Both the position numbers and the translations under genes were made by a program. Below, in pieces: positions 42,441 to 51,801 of a DNA stretch of 64,000 nt (its first letter is position 1; each line of letters begins with the position of its first letter). The DNA is from Halopenitus sp041821145 (GTDB taxonomy: Archaea; Halobacteriota; Halobacteria; Halobacteriales; Haloferacaceae). Below the pieces are notes generated by a model. That model was not told the DNA's origin. It searched no databases and was given only the letters and a program-made list of their open reading frames with translations. The stretch is from assembly GCF_041821145.1 (NCBI RefSeq), contig NZ_JBGUBC010000014.1:1-64000 (forward strand). Reading direction: 5' to 3'.

Positions 42441-44144
42441 TCACAGTCGCTTCGAGACGTACGGTCCGTCCTGGTGGTAGCCGAGTTTCTGGCGGTAATA
42501 CTGTCGGGCGCCGATCCCGGAGATGACCGCCAGCTTCCGGAAGCCGGCATCGCGGGCGCGCTCCTCGGCGTGTTCGAGAAGTCGCGTTCCGTATCCCCGA
42601 TGTTGCCAGTCGCCGTCGGAGTCCCCGATCGTCGCCTCGTTGCCGTAGACGTGGAGTTCACGGACGATCGCCGCGTCCTCCAACTCGCGGCGAACGACGT
42701 CGGAGTCCGTCCCGGGCGTTCCCGGCTGGCCCGCCGCGTAGGAGGGGAATCGGAGCCGACAGAAACCGACGAGCAGATCGCGAATCGGATCCTCGTAGGC
42801 GATGAACTGTTCGGTCCCGCCGGCGACCTCGTACTCGGTGACCTGCAACTCGATCGCGTCGGGATCGGGGTCGGCGTCGTTCATTCCGACCTCCCGCGAT
42901 CGGATATCCCGGATCTCGATGCCCCGATCGGCGGCGCGCTCCTCGGCCAACTGGCGCAGATTCGACTTCCAGACGCCGGCGTCGATGAAGTCGGCAGGGA
43001 TGTCACGCTGTACGCGCTGGAGACGCGTGTATTCGGGAATCTCGCCCATGATCTCCGCGATCAGGTCCGCGGCCTCCTCGTTTTCGAGCGGATCGTACTC
43101 GTCGTCGTACCACTGATCGTAGACGCGCGTCCCGCGGACGACGAGCGTCGGGTAGATCTTCAGGTAGTCGGGCCGCCAGTCCGGGTTCCCGAAGAGCTGT
43201 CGAAAGTCCTCGAGACACATCTCGTGGGTCATGCCTGGCTGACCGGGCATCATGTGGAACCCGACCTTGAAGCCGGCATCGCGTAACCGTCGATTGGCGT
43301 CCTTCGAAGCCTGATTGCCGTGTCCTCGATGCATCTCGCGGTTGATACGCTCGTAGGTCGTCTGGACGCCGACCTCGACTTTCGTGCCGCCCAACTCGAG
43401 CATTCGGTCTATCTGTTCGGGATCACACCAGTCCGGCTTCGTCTCGAAGGTGGTCCCGATGTTGCGGATCTCGTTCGTTTCGTTTTCGGCGATCACGTCC
43501 TCGAGATACCGGAACTCGTACTCGTCCGGATCCTGTGCGAACGACTCGCCCTCAGCAGGATTCGGTTTCGACTCGAGATCGTAGTCGTTCATCGCCTCCA
43601 GCGCGCGTTTGACGAACCACTCCTGATAGTCGTGTGAGCGGGCCGTCATCGTGCCGCCCATCAGGATTAATTCGACCTTGTCGACCGGGTGGCCGATCTG
43701 GCGAAGCTGTTCGAGTCGGAGGGTGACCTGTCCGTACGGGTCATAGTCGTTCTGTTTGCCCCGTGCCGCGGCCGGCTCGTGGCCGGTGTAGGACTGCGCG
43801 GAGGAGAACTCCGAGGCGGGTCCGCCGGGACAGTAGAGACATTTCCCGTGAGGACACAGCTTCGGAGAGGTCATGATCGCGACCGGCGAGACGCCGGAGG
43901 CGGTCCGAACCGGCTTGCGGCGAACGACCTCCATGACCTCCTCGCGTCGGTCCTCGGGCGCGTATTCGAGGATGTCCGTGTTCTTCGGGACCTTCGGCGA
44001 GGAGACCGATCCGCAGACGTCGAGTTTCGCGGACTCGAGATTCTCTCGGTCGATCTCGCCGTCGACGATCCGATCTACGAGCTCCCGGCAGGCGGCGGTG
44101 AACGCCTCCGAGTCCGCCTCCTCGCCGGGTGCATCGGTGCTCAT
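42441..44144 (-). CDS. elp3: Elp3, tRNA wobble-uridine acetyl/carboxymethyl-transferase
   Basis: 567 residues. Radical-SAM plus GNAT protein that starts the cm5U-type modification of U34 in tRNA. The cluster motif is CPHGKCLYCPGG near residue 96, followed by SAQSYTGHEPAAARGKQNDYDPYGQV and VDKVELILMGGTMTARSHDYQEWFV, ETKPDWC, MPGQPGMTHEMCLEDFRQLF. The acetyl-CoA GNAT domain ends with RELHVYGNEATIGDSDGDWQHRGYGTRLLEHAEERARDAGF near 480-530. A single gene suffices in archaea, unlike the eukaryotic Elongator complex. ATG at 44144. Confidence 0.96.
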   Translation of the reverse strand: MSTDAPGEEADSEAFTAACRELVDRIVDGEIDRENLESAKLDVCGSVSSPKVPKNTDILEYAPEDRREEVMEVVRRKPVRTASGVSPVAIMTSPKLCPHGKCLYCPGGPASEFSSAQSYTGHEPAAARGKQNDYDPYGQVTLRLEQLRQIGHPVDKVELILMGGTMTARSHDYQEWFVKRALEAMNDYDLESKPNPAEGESFAQDPDEYEFRYLEDVIAENETNEIRNIGTTFETKPDWCDPEQIDRMLELGGTKVEVGVQTTYERINREMHRGHGNQASKDANRRLRDAGFKVGFHMMPGQPGMTHEMCLEDFRQLFGNPDWRPDYLKIYPTLVVRGTRVYDQWYDDEYDPLENEEAADLIAEIMGEIPEYTRLQRVQRDIPADFIDAGVWKSNLRQLAEERAADRGIEIRDIRSREVGMNDADPDPDAIELQVTEYEVAGGTEQFIAYEDPIRDLLVGFCRLRFPSYAAGQPGTPGTDSDVVRRELEDAAIVRELHVYGNEATIGDSDGDWQHRGYGTRLLEHAEERARDAGFRKLAVISGIGARQYYRQKLGYHQDGPYVSKRL

Positions 44145-44232
44145 CGTCCGTCGATCGTCGCGTTTCGAGGATAAGGGTGTCGTTCCGGGGGACGCCCGGG
44201 TCGCGCCGACGTCAATTCGGGGTCGGCCCGAG

Positions 44233-46311
44233 TTACGCCTGATCCGCGATCGCGGCGATCACGGCGTTCTCGACGGCGTCGCGAGCTCCCGAGAGGAACT
44301 CGAGTTTCCCATCGCGAACGCTCGCGGTGGTGATGTCGGCCTGCGGGGCGATCTCGTCGGCCGCGTCGGCGATCTCTCGGAGGGAAAGATCCATCGTCGA
44401 GCGCACGTACAGCTCGTCGGTTCCGATCCCGAGCGTCACCGATCGGTCACCGCGAACGCGACGGTGCAGCGAATCCAAAAGCAGCGTCTCCGGCGGGAAA
44501 TCGTACTGGTGGCTGTAGGCGTCCGTATCGAGGACCGCGAACTCGGTCCCGTCGACGTTCTCCGTTTTGAGGTTCGCTTGCGCGGTCGAAAGCTCCGTCT
44601 CTAGCTTCTCGCGGAACTGCTCGGAGACGTGCGCCGCGAGATCGCCGCCGTCCTCGAAGAGGAGGTCAGTGATGAGTTCGCGTTTTTCCTCGTAGGATTG
44701 GTAGTACGCCTCGAGTTCGATGGCCTCACGCAGCTCCGTGACCCGTTCGGCGTCGTAGCCTGCCTCCTGTGCAAGCTCCACGTAGGCGTCCGGCGTCTCC
44801 TCCCAGTAACTAACCGCTGGGAGGTGAGTGAGATCCGACCGAACCTCGGTGTTGACCGTGGCGGCCAGCGACGAGACGAGCGCGCCCGTCGAGAGCGTCC
44901 CATCGACGTCGGCGAGCTCCGGTGAGACGAGCGTGTCGACCGACTCACGCGTTTCGGGGTCGGCGACTGCGGCATCGATCACGACGGAAGCAGCGTCATA
45001 GACGTCGAGCAACCCGATCCCGTCGGCCGACTCGACGGTCGATCCCGTTCCGACCAGCAGAAACAGCGGGAGCTTCTCGTCGTGTCGGTCGCGGTCCTGG
45101 AGCATCCGAGTGACGTCGTTCGTCGCGTCGTCCATTTCGTAGACGGACCCTTCCAGCGGTCGGCGGGTGAAGTAGTGATACACCGCGTCGCGTTTCGAGT
45201 GTTCCTCGCGGATGAGCGGGAGCGTCGCGCGCTCGATCGCAGCACCCGCGACGTATCCGTCCGCAGTGGCGGGGTGGCGAACGACGATCGGCCGCGACTC
45301 GAAGACGGCACGTCGGATCGCCTCCGCCGCATCGAGGAGCGGCATCGAAAGCGCCTCCACGGTCGAATCCTCAGCAAGCGCGTCGATCTCGTCCGGGCGC
45401 GCACGCTCGGAGAGTGCGTTCGCGAGGCGCCGCTCGACCGTCTCGGCCGCCTCACCGTCGAGGACGGCAAGCGCCTCCGTCTCGATCTGGATCTCCTCTC
45501 GGCGGCGCTCGACGTCGCCGTGGATTCGGACGACGTCCCCCAACTCGACCGCCGGGTACGCGCGGACGCCGGGCTCGACGAAGGCGGCGACGTCGACGAC
45601 GCCGGTCTCGTCACGAACCTCGAAAACGGTCGGACCGCCGGTCTGTTGGACGCCGACGATCTCGCCTTCGATCCGAACCGACTCGCCGGTCCGATCCTCG
45701 AGGCTTCCGATCTCGATACGATCACGCTCGCCCTCGATCGCCTCCGTCTCTGCTTCTTCTGCTTCTTCGGCTTCTTCGGCTTCTTCTGCTTCTTCGGCTT
45801 CTTCTGCTTCTTCGACTACTTCCGCTTCTTCGGCTTCTTCTGCTTCTTCGACTACTTCCGCTTCTTCCACTTCCTCTGCTTCTTCGGCTTCTTCTGCTTC
45901 TTCGGCTTCCTTCTCCTCCGGCTCCGGCTCCTCCTCCGGGAGTCGGGAGGTTTCGCCTTCCTGGATGAGGGTACCGCGGAACTCACGGTCGGACTGGCGG
46001 ATCGACCAGCCGAGATCGACGTTTCCGTTGTCCCGGACGTTCTTGACGCGAACGTAGACCGTGTCTCCGGGCTCCCACGGGAGCGACTCGAGGCGGCGGT
46101 CGAGTTCGGAACGGTGCAACAGTCCGGTCACGCCGGGCGCGAGATCGACGAAGACCCCGAAGTCGGCGTACCCATCGACGGTACCACGATAAAACCGGTT
46201 CGAAACGAGTTGATGCGGGTCGTCCCCGCGGAAGTCGAATACGACGTCCTCTTGGTGTGACTCACAGATGTGGCCGTCCACGGAGGCGCCGCAAATGATA
46301 CAGGACCCCAT
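44233..46311 (-). CDS. RecJ-like protein with zinc finger, S1 and OB domains; degenerate DHH motifs
   Basis: 692 residues. Order: zinc knuckle CIICGASVDGHICESH (Cys4, Cys7, Cys16, His19), S1 RNA-binding-type domain (about 38-105), a Glu/Ala low-complexity stretch (about 120-195), an OB-fold (about 200-290, IRIEGEIVGVQQTGGPTVFEVRDETGVVDVAAFV), then a RecJ/DHH-like region. In that region the nuclease motif that should read HxDxDG is HPATADG and no clear DHH triad is visible, so activity may be lost or changed. Related archaeal proteins associate with GINS/replication. A GTTTTAGGC TATA element lies about 26-33 bases upstream. Function in replication or repair is inferred. Confidence 0.8.
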   Translation of the reverse strand: MGSCIICGASVDGHICESHQEDVVFDFRGDDPHQLVSNRFYRGTVDGYADFGVFVDLAPGVTGLLHRSELDRRLESLPWEPGDTVYVRVKNVRDNGNVDLGWSIRQSDREFRGTLIQEGETSRLPEEEPEPEEKEAEEAEEAEEAEEVEEAEVVEEAEEAEEAEVVEEAEEAEEAEEAEEAEEAEEAETEAIEGERDRIEIGSLEDRTGESVRIEGEIVGVQQTGGPTVFEVRDETGVVDVAAFVEPGVRAYPAVELGDVVRIHGDVERRREEIQIETEALAVLDGEAAETVERRLANALSERARPDEIDALAEDSTVEALSMPLLDAAEAIRRAVFESRPIVVRHPATADGYVAGAAIERATLPLIREEHSKRDAVYHYFTRRPLEGSVYEMDDATNDVTRMLQDRDRHDEKLPLFLLVGTGSTVESADGIGLLDVYDAASVVIDAAVADPETRESVDTLVSPELADVDGTLSTGALVSSLAATVNTEVRSDLTHLPAVSYWEETPDAYVELAQEAGYDAERVTELREAIELEAYYQSYEEKRELITDLLFEDGGDLAAHVSEQFREKLETELSTAQANLKTENVDGTEFAVLDTDAYSHQYDFPPETLLLDSLHRRVRGDRSVTLGIGTDELYVRSTMDLSLREIADAADEIAPQADITTASVRDGKLEFLSGARDAVENAVIAAIADQA
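45755..45912 (-). repeat. Glu/Ala-coding microrepeat inside the RecJ-like gene
   Basis: About 158 bases of GAAGAAGCN-type triplets, with a longer 36-base unit (coding for VVEEAEEAEEAE) present twice. They encode the linker between the S1 and OB domains. Opposite-strand and other-frame reading frames here are artefacts of this repeat. Confidence 0.85.
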
Positions 46312-46448
46312 TTGTTCGCATAGAATCCCTCCCGCCTAAAACGGTTGTCGAAAGCCCGCTGGTGTCGGAGGCGGAGATCGATCGAGTCACCACGCCGTTC
46401 GGAGCGGCGAAACGATCAAGCCCGTGCGGGACCGACAGCGCACGTTCC

Positions 46449-47138
46449 ATGTCCATTCTTCACGCGGAGTCGGTCGATCGGATCCTCGCCATGACCGCCC
46501 CCGAGCCCGACGCGATCCTTGAGGAGATGGAGACGCAAGCCGACCGGGATGGGTTTCCGACGGTCGGTCACGAAGTCGGCGCGTTTCTCCGAATGTGCGT
46601 TCGAATGCGTGGCGTCTCCTCGGCGATCGAGTTCGGATCCGGGTTCGGCTATTCGGCCTATTGGATGGCGTCGGCGATGGATCCCGACGGACGGATCGTC
46701 CTCACCGAGATCGACGCGCACGAACTCGCGCAGGCGCGAGACTACTTCGAACGCGGCGGCCATGCCGACCGCGCCGTCTTCGAGCAGGGGGACGCTCTCG
46801 ACATCGTCGACCGGTACGACGGCCCCTTCGATCTCGTTTTGCTCGATCACGAGACGCATCGATACGTCGAGGGGTTCGAGGCCGTCAGGGGAAAACTCTC
46901 CGAGAACGCCGTCGTGATCGCCGACAACGTTCTCCATACGGGGGTGATCAAACCCGGCGATCTGGTGGACGCCATCGAGGCTAACGCATCCAATTCGGGC
47001 GATCGGTCGATCGGCGTCGAGTCACACTCCTCACTCGAAGGAGCGATCGCATATCTCGAGCACGTCCGATCGGATCCCGACTTCGAGACCGCGGTCATGC
47101 CGCTCGGAGACGGCCTCGTCGTCTCCGTTCGGACCTGA
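46449..47138 (+). CDS. class I SAM-dependent O-methyltransferase (COMT-like)
   Basis: 229 residues from the ATG at 46449. Rossmann SAM fold: SAIEFGSGFGYSAYWMASAM (motif I), VLTEIDAHELAQARDYFERGG (motif II acid), and DLVLLDHETHRYVEGFEAV with the metal-binding Asp, then VVIADNVLHTGVI. This is typical of cation-dependent catechol-type O-methyltransferases. Possible physiological acceptors cannot be read from the context. The longer frame from 46362 is rejected because the first 29 codons overlap the divergent promoter. Confidence 0.88.
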   Translation: MSILHAESVDRILAMTAPEPDAILEEMETQADRDGFPTVGHEVGAFLRMCVRMRGVSSAIEFGSGFGYSAYWMASAMDPDGRIVLTEIDAHELAQARDYFERGGHADRAVFEQGDALDIVDRYDGPFDLVLLDHETHRYVEGFEAVRGKLSENAVVIADNVLHTGVIKPGDLVDAIEANASNSGDRSIGVESHSSLEGAIAYLEHVRSDPDFETAVMPLGDGLVVSVRT

Positions 47139-47163
47139 TTGCTGGCTCCGCGTCGAGAGGGGA

Positions 47164-47781
47164 TTACAGCAGAGTCCGGAGGGACGCGAGCGCGCGATAC
47201 CCGACCCAGAAGCCGATCAGCGCCGGCGGGAGCGCGGCGATCGCCGCACGCACCCACGAAAGATCGTGAATTGCTCGAAATCCCACGACCAGTAGCCCCG
47301 TCGCGTAGACCGCACACGCGATCCGCACCGCAGGGATCGGTGGGCCGGCCAGCGCGAACGGCGCGGACGCGTAGGCGATGACTTGGACGGTCTCGCTCAC
47401 TCCACCCCGATCACCGAGGCCGATCGATCCCGAATCGGTCCGCCGAAGGCTCGCGAGAATCACCGAAAGGACCGCAGTGACCGCCGTCAGATGCAACCCG
47501 ACGGGTGCAGCAAGCACGCCCACGATGAACAGCGTGACCGCTGCCGAGGCAATAATCGAGTCCGATATCGCCGGGATCACGGACGGGTCAACGACCGTCC
47601 ATCCGACCGTAAATACCGTCGCGACGGCGATCGCGAAGGTCAATCCCGGGGCCTGATCGCCAGGACTTACGCCGTTTCGGAAGAATCGCCCGGGCCGCAC
47701 GAGCACCTCGAACCACGCTCGAATGAGTCCGCGGGGGCCTCGTTCGCGCCCGCCTTCGGGGTTTTCGATCCACGTCGTCAC
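47164..47781 (-). CDS. Yip1-family membrane protein
   Basis: 205 residues with about five spans. N-terminal cytoplasmic signature LIRAWFEVLVRPGRFFRNGVSPGDQAPGLTFAIAVATVFTVGW matches prokaryotic Yip1-domain proteins, whose role is unknown. The central stretch VGLHLTAVTAVLSVILASLRR and a C-terminal IGFWVGYRALASL follow. It is convergent with the methyltransferase gene. A 77-base gap separates its start from the next upstream candidate gene. Confidence 0.8.
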   Translation of the reverse strand: MTTWIENPEGGRERGPRGLIRAWFEVLVRPGRFFRNGVSPGDQAPGLTFAIAVATVFTVGWTVVDPSVIPAISDSIIASAAVTLFIVGVLAAPVGLHLTAVTAVLSVILASLRRTDSGSIGLGDRGGVSETVQVIAYASAPFALAGPPIPAVRIACAVYATGLLVVGFRAIHDLSWVRAAIAALPPALIGFWVGYRALASLRTLL

Positions 47782-47857
47782 GTCCGATCGTCGAAGGGAC
47801 GCACGGAGAACGATTTCGGTTCGAATGCCGTGTCAGCCACCAGCCGTCCACGAGACG

Positions 47858-48094
47858 TTATCGGTCGGTCGGGGTGCCGTCGGCGGCTCCGCTTTCACTT
47901 CCGCCAGGCGTGAGATCGCGTATCGTCTCGCCGAGTCCGCCATCACCGCCGGTAAACGACCGAATGGCCTCGTGGATGTCGCCCACGAAGTCGGGGGCGG
48001 CTGCGGGCAGGTCCGAGGGCGGTCCCGCGAGGGCGACCGTATCAACGAGAGAACGACTCCACGACATCAGTAACGTCGGGTCCGTTTCGAACAT
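47858..48094 (-). CDS. candidate small acidic protein, 78 aa
   Basis: 78 residues beginning MFETDPTLLMSWSRSLVDTVALAG, with acidic and Gly/Thr-rich middle and end, no Cys and no membrane span. Composition is halophilic and a TTATCC-like element sits about 24-31 bases ahead of the ATG. A family is not recognised and the Yip1 gene lies downstream on the same strand. The evidence is composition and promoter spacing only. Confidence 0.45.
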   Translation of the reverse strand: MFETDPTLLMSWSRSLVDTVALAGPPSDLPAAAPDFVGDIHEAIRSFTGGDGGLGETIRDLTPGGSESGAADGTPTDR

Positions 48095-48207
48095 GGTATT
48101 CGATCAATACGGCCGGGGGATAATGAGTGGGCACGTTCCTCAATCCGATTTTAGCCGAATACACGCGTTTCAAGGCCTCTTCTCCGCGTTTAAATCCGAC
48201 TTAATCG

Positions 48208-49188
48208 TCAGGTCCACCGGTCGAGTCCAGTCTGGGCGATCGACTCCTCGATCCGCTCGAAGCCGCGTTCGACCTCAGCGGGATCGACTTCCCACTCGTC
48301 CACGACGTATCGCCGGGCCGCCTCGATGTCGGGGACCAGGTCGGTGTCGATCTCGTAGTCCTCGAGGACGGGTGGATCGAGAAACAGATCTCTGAGAGCC
48401 TCCGCGTTCGGCATCGTCTCCCCGCGAGCATCGAGGACGCCCCAGAGATCGCCGTGTTCGGAGACCGCCGAGACCGCCGTCTTCGGACCGATCCCCGAGA
48501 TGCCCTCGTTAAAATCGGTCCCACAGAGCAACGCGACGTCGACGAGCTGTTCGCGCGTGAGATCGAGTTCCTCGAGCGTCGCTTCCAGATCCATCAGCTC
48601 GGGGCTCCCCTTGCTCGTCAACTGTCGTAGCGTGGCGGGCGCGCCGAAAAGCAGCGTGTCGTAGTCCTCGCTTCCCGCGTAGTCAACGTCGCCGACCACG
48701 TTCATGTATGCACACTGTGCTTCTCCCTCCGCGGGCGCCTCGATCACGGGGACGTCAAGGCGTTCGAGGAGGCCACGGGTCGTCTTCTGGATGACGTCGG
48801 TCAGCCGCTGTGTGCGCGCCTCCAGTCGTGCGGCTTCGACTGCATCACCGCGTTTTTCGGCTGCCTCCCGGCGTTTTTCGGCCGCCTCCCGTTTCTCACG
48901 CCGGTCGGCGATCTCCGCGTGCTTGAACTCGGTCACTTCGCCGTCGAAGACGAGGATCGGGATCAGGTCGTGTTCGAAGAACTTGGGGAGCCCCTGGACG
49001 ATCCCCACGAGGTTGGGGACCTCGGTCCCGTCTGCCGTCGTATACACCTCTTCACGCGTCCACTTGACGGTCGTCGTCAGATATCGGTACAGCCAGTTGT
49101 GCGCGTCCACGGCAACGACGCTCCCCTCGATCTCCGCGAACTCGATCTCGCGGATCGACGCCAGCGAACGCAGGTCGGCGTTTCCCAT
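48208..49188 (-). CDS. fen1: flap endonuclease FEN1
   Basis: 326 residues. Removes 5' flaps in lagging-strand maturation and base-excision repair. N region EGSVVAVDAHNWLYRYLTTTV and FDGEVTEFKHAEIADRREKREAAEKR, I region APAEGEAQCAYMNVVGDVDYAGSEDYDTLLFGAP, and helix-hairpin-helix LCGTDFNEGISGIGPKTAVSAV. The metal-binding acids DXXDXD-type sets are present. The C-terminal QTGLDRWT is a weak PCNA-binding box (second aromatic position is Thr). A TTTAAGTC element 24-31 bases upstream selects the ATG at 49188. Confidence 0.96.
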   Translation of the reverse strand: MGNADLRSLASIREIEFAEIEGSVVAVDAHNWLYRYLTTTVKWTREEVYTTADGTEVPNLVGIVQGLPKFFEHDLIPILVFDGEVTEFKHAEIADRREKREAAEKRREAAEKRGDAVEAARLEARTQRLTDVIQKTTRGLLERLDVPVIEAPAEGEAQCAYMNVVGDVDYAGSEDYDTLLFGAPATLRQLTSKGSPELMDLEATLEELDLTREQLVDVALLCGTDFNEGISGIGPKTAVSAVSEHGDLWGVLDARGETMPNAEALRDLFLDPPVLEDYEIDTDLVPDIEAARRYVVDEWEVDPAEVERGFERIEESIAQTGLDRWT

Positions 49189-49314
49189 TTCCTGAACGAA
49201 ATCGCCGAGACGACTTAAACGTCCGAGACGTGAACGTTCCCGTGTTCCCACGCTCCGCCGACGAGGGACAGTCCGATTCCCACACATTCCGCCGACGGAG
49301 AGCAGTCTACCCCC

Positions 49315-49956
49315 TCACACGCCGTCGACGAGGGGTGGAGGATCAACTCCTGCACGGGCTTCGAGGAACGATGCCTCGGGGTCGCCGCGGTCGCGCTTGC
49401 GGTAGCTGTCCAGCCCCGATCGATACGTTTCCGCGTCGCGATCTGCCGGCGCGTCCGTCGGTCGTTCGAGGACCAACTCCGCAACGCCGGTCTCCCGTCC
49501 GGTGAACGCGAAGCCGGCCTTATAAAGCGCCTCGTAGGCAAAGGGGTTGTTCACTCCGATCCGAAGTCGATCGTACGTGCGCGTCCGATCGCGTGCGCGA
49601 TCGACGAGAAACGCGATGAGTCCGGGAGCATGACCCTCCCCGCGTCGGGCAGCGTGAACCGTCACGTATCGGATCCATAGCGTGGTCGGATCCGTCCGAT
49701 CGGCATTGAACGCGATGGCGGCAACGACGTCGTCGGCACGGGTGGAGGGATTCCCGGACTCCCCGGCCGGGTGCGGGGCGGGCTCGGGAAGCGACGGATC
49801 CGGCTTCCAGTCAGGGGCGACAGCCGATGACGATCGGCCACGCAGGACGGCGACGCCCGTGTTCGACGTGGCGAACTTTCCCGCGTAGCTGAACGCCCGG
49901 TAGTCGAGCCGGAGCGTGGGACCGTCCTCGGGCCAGCCGAGTAGCTCGTGTTCCAT
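49315..49956 (-). CDS. GNAT-family acetyltransferase
   Basis: 213 residues. The CoA-binding region IRYVTVHAARRGEGHAPGLIAFLVDRAR carries the R/Q-x-x-G-x-G/A-type loop, and NPFAYEALYKAGFAFTGRE is the C-terminal GNAT strand. The N-terminal half is specific and rich in Pro and Ser (residues 45-70). The acceptor is unknown. It starts at ATG 49956; the longer frame to 50019 is unsupported. Convergent or neighbouring genes (FEN1, spermidine synthase-like) give no functional hint. Confidence 0.8.
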   Translation of the reverse strand: MEHELLGWPEDGPTLRLDYRAFSYAGKFATSNTGVAVLRGRSSSAVAPDWKPDPSLPEPAPHPAGESGNPSTRADDVVAAIAFNADRTDPTTLWIRYVTVHAARRGEGHAPGLIAFLVDRARDRTRTYDRLRIGVNNPFAYEALYKAGFAFTGRETGVAELVLERPTDAPADRDAETYRSGLDSYRKRDRGDPEASFLEARAGVDPPPLVDGV

Positions 49957-50045
49957 CGCGTAAGCGAGGTTGGGACGGGGGACCCTTGAGCGTGATCGTC
50001 GTCCGGTCGCGACGATCACGCCGACCGGAGAATCACGACCTCATG

Positions 50046-51701
50046 TCACTCTGCGGGACGCACTCGCGGCTCCGCAGGCGACGGAGCGACCGCGATCCGC
50101 AACGGATCGTCCCCACCGCCGGATCGATTTTCGACGGTTCCGGTCTCGTCGATCACGTATCGTTGGCCCACCATCGGATCGAGAAGTGTGTCGACGGGGG
50201 CATACTCGTCCCGAAGCACGGGAGCGTCCCCGACGTCATCCTCGATCCGGTAGTCGTCGATCTCCGCGGAGAGATCGATCCCGATGTCACGTCGGGTATT
50301 TCGCTCGCGGAGGGTTGCCTCCGTGACGACCGTGTCGTTTTTCGTGGCCATCATCTCGATGTTCTGGATAGCGCTTGCCCCGGCAGTGGGGAACGAGTAC
50401 ACGTTCGGGTAGACCGCATCCATGGTGGCGTACTCGGCGCGGTAGAACCGCGAGGCCGGGCCGCTCGGGGCGGAGATGACGTTGGCGAAGACCATCCCAT
50501 CCTCGCTCAGCCGATCGTCGGCCAACTCCATGAACTCCACCGTGGTGAGTTGGAAGGGCACTTTATCCTTCTTGTAGGCATCGAGGACGATCAGGTCGTA
50601 GGTCTCAGTCGACTCCCGAAGGAACTGCCGGCCATCGTCGTTGTGTATCCGCAACTGCTCGGATTCCTCGACCGCGAAGTACTCCTCCGCGACGCCGATC
50701 ACCTCCGGGTCGATCTCGACGACGTCGACGGTCGCATCGTACTCCTCGGCGAATCGCTTTGGCCCGGTGAAGCCGCCGCCACCGATGAACAGAACCCGAT
50801 CGATGTCGTCCGGGTCCTCGGCAAAGAGGTACGGCAGATGGAAATATCGGGTGTATTCGAAGACGTGTCGGGTCGGATCCGATCGGTCCATCGCGCTGTG
50901 GCGTTGCCCGTCGAGATACAGGGTTCGTGTGTCGCCGCTGTCGATGACCTCGAGTTCCTGATAGGGCGTCTGGGTCTGGTAGACGACCGTCCCCTCCGGG
51001 GCCACCCCGGCCGCGCCGGTGGCGACCGAGGCGACGAGAAGGACGAGAACGCCCCCGATCGCGACGATCGAATCCCGTGAGGGCGATGGCAGCACCAATA
51101 CCGCGGCGGTCGCAACGAGAAGGACTCCGAAGACGAATCCGATCGCGTCGACGCCGAGGCTGGGAACGAGCAGGTAGGTCGTCCCGAACGCCCCGACGAT
51201 GCTGCCGATCGTCCCCACCGCATAGACGTGACCGGACGCCTCGCCGAGTCCCTCCTTTCGTGATAGCTCGGCCCCGTATGGACTGATGAACCCGAGCAGG
51301 TACGTCGGGGGACCGAAAAGCAAAACGACGGCGGGTAGTGAGGCGGCCCGGCTCGGCAGGGGAAACGCCACCGTCGAGCGCAACAGGAGGTCGCCGGCGA
51401 AGACGAGCAGCGCGACCCAAACGGCCGTCCACAACAGCAACCGCGCCAGCCGTTTCGGGTCCGCGCGCCGATCAGCGAGTTTTCCGCCGCGGAGGTAGCC
51501 CGCGCTCAACGCCGCGAGGAACACCCCGATGATCGTCCCCCAGGTGTAGATGCTGCTACCGAACTGCGGAGCCACGATCCGCCCGGCGAGGATCTCGAGT
51601 CCCATGCTCGCGACTCCGGAGACGAAGACGGCCAGATCGGGGCTTCTCACGCGCCCGTCGAGGAATCCGGCGGGGGCTCCCATCGTTGATCGATCGGTCA
51701 T
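50046..51701 (-). CDS. membrane-anchored spermidine synthase-like protein
   Basis: 551 residues. The first 215 hold about seven spans (VASMGLEILAGRIVAPQFGSSIYTWG, LLLWTAVWVALLVFAG, SIVGAFGTTYLLVPSLGVDAIGFVFGVLL). Next a YQELEVIDSGDTRTLYLDGQRHSAMDR strand opens the spermidine synthase domain with FIGGGGFTGPKRFAEEYDATVDVVEIDPEV near residue 312 and LIVLDAYKKDKVPFQLTTVEFM. The DAYKK position keeps an acid. The combination of a transporter-like membrane half and a polyamine-synthase half is widespread in archaea, function unresolved. Start ATG 51701. Confidence 0.87.
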   Translation of the reverse strand: MTDRSTMGAPAGFLDGRVRSPDLAVFVSGVASMGLEILAGRIVAPQFGSSIYTWGTIIGVFLAALSAGYLRGGKLADRRADPKRLARLLLWTAVWVALLVFAGDLLLRSTVAFPLPSRAASLPAVVLLFGPPTYLLGFISPYGAELSRKEGLGEASGHVYAVGTIGSIVGAFGTTYLLVPSLGVDAIGFVFGVLLVATAAVLVLPSPSRDSIVAIGGVLVLLVASVATGAAGVAPEGTVVYQTQTPYQELEVIDSGDTRTLYLDGQRHSAMDRSDPTRHVFEYTRYFHLPYLFAEDPDDIDRVLFIGGGGFTGPKRFAEEYDATVDVVEIDPEVIGVAEEYFAVEESEQLRIHNDDGRQFLRESTETYDLIVLDAYKKDKVPFQLTTVEFMELADDRLSEDGMVFANVISAPSGPASRFYRAEYATMDAVYPNVYSFPTAGASAIQNIEMMATKNDTVVTEATLRERNTRRDIGIDLSAEIDDYRIEDDVGDAPVLRDEYAPVDTLLDPMVGQRYVIDETGTVENRSGGGDDPLRIAVAPSPAEPRVRPAE

Positions 51702-51801
51702 GATCGGTGTTAAGCGTTGGTTCCGGGTCACCCCCAGGCGTTCGCGCCGACGGCACCCAGCCATCCGGAACGCCTTTTTCCGCGCGTCCCCCAACGGCAG
51801 T

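Noticed and set aside
45082..46260. A Phe/Cys-rich frame in the plus strand
   Set aside because: It is the reverse complement of the Glu/Ala microrepeat and has no independent support.
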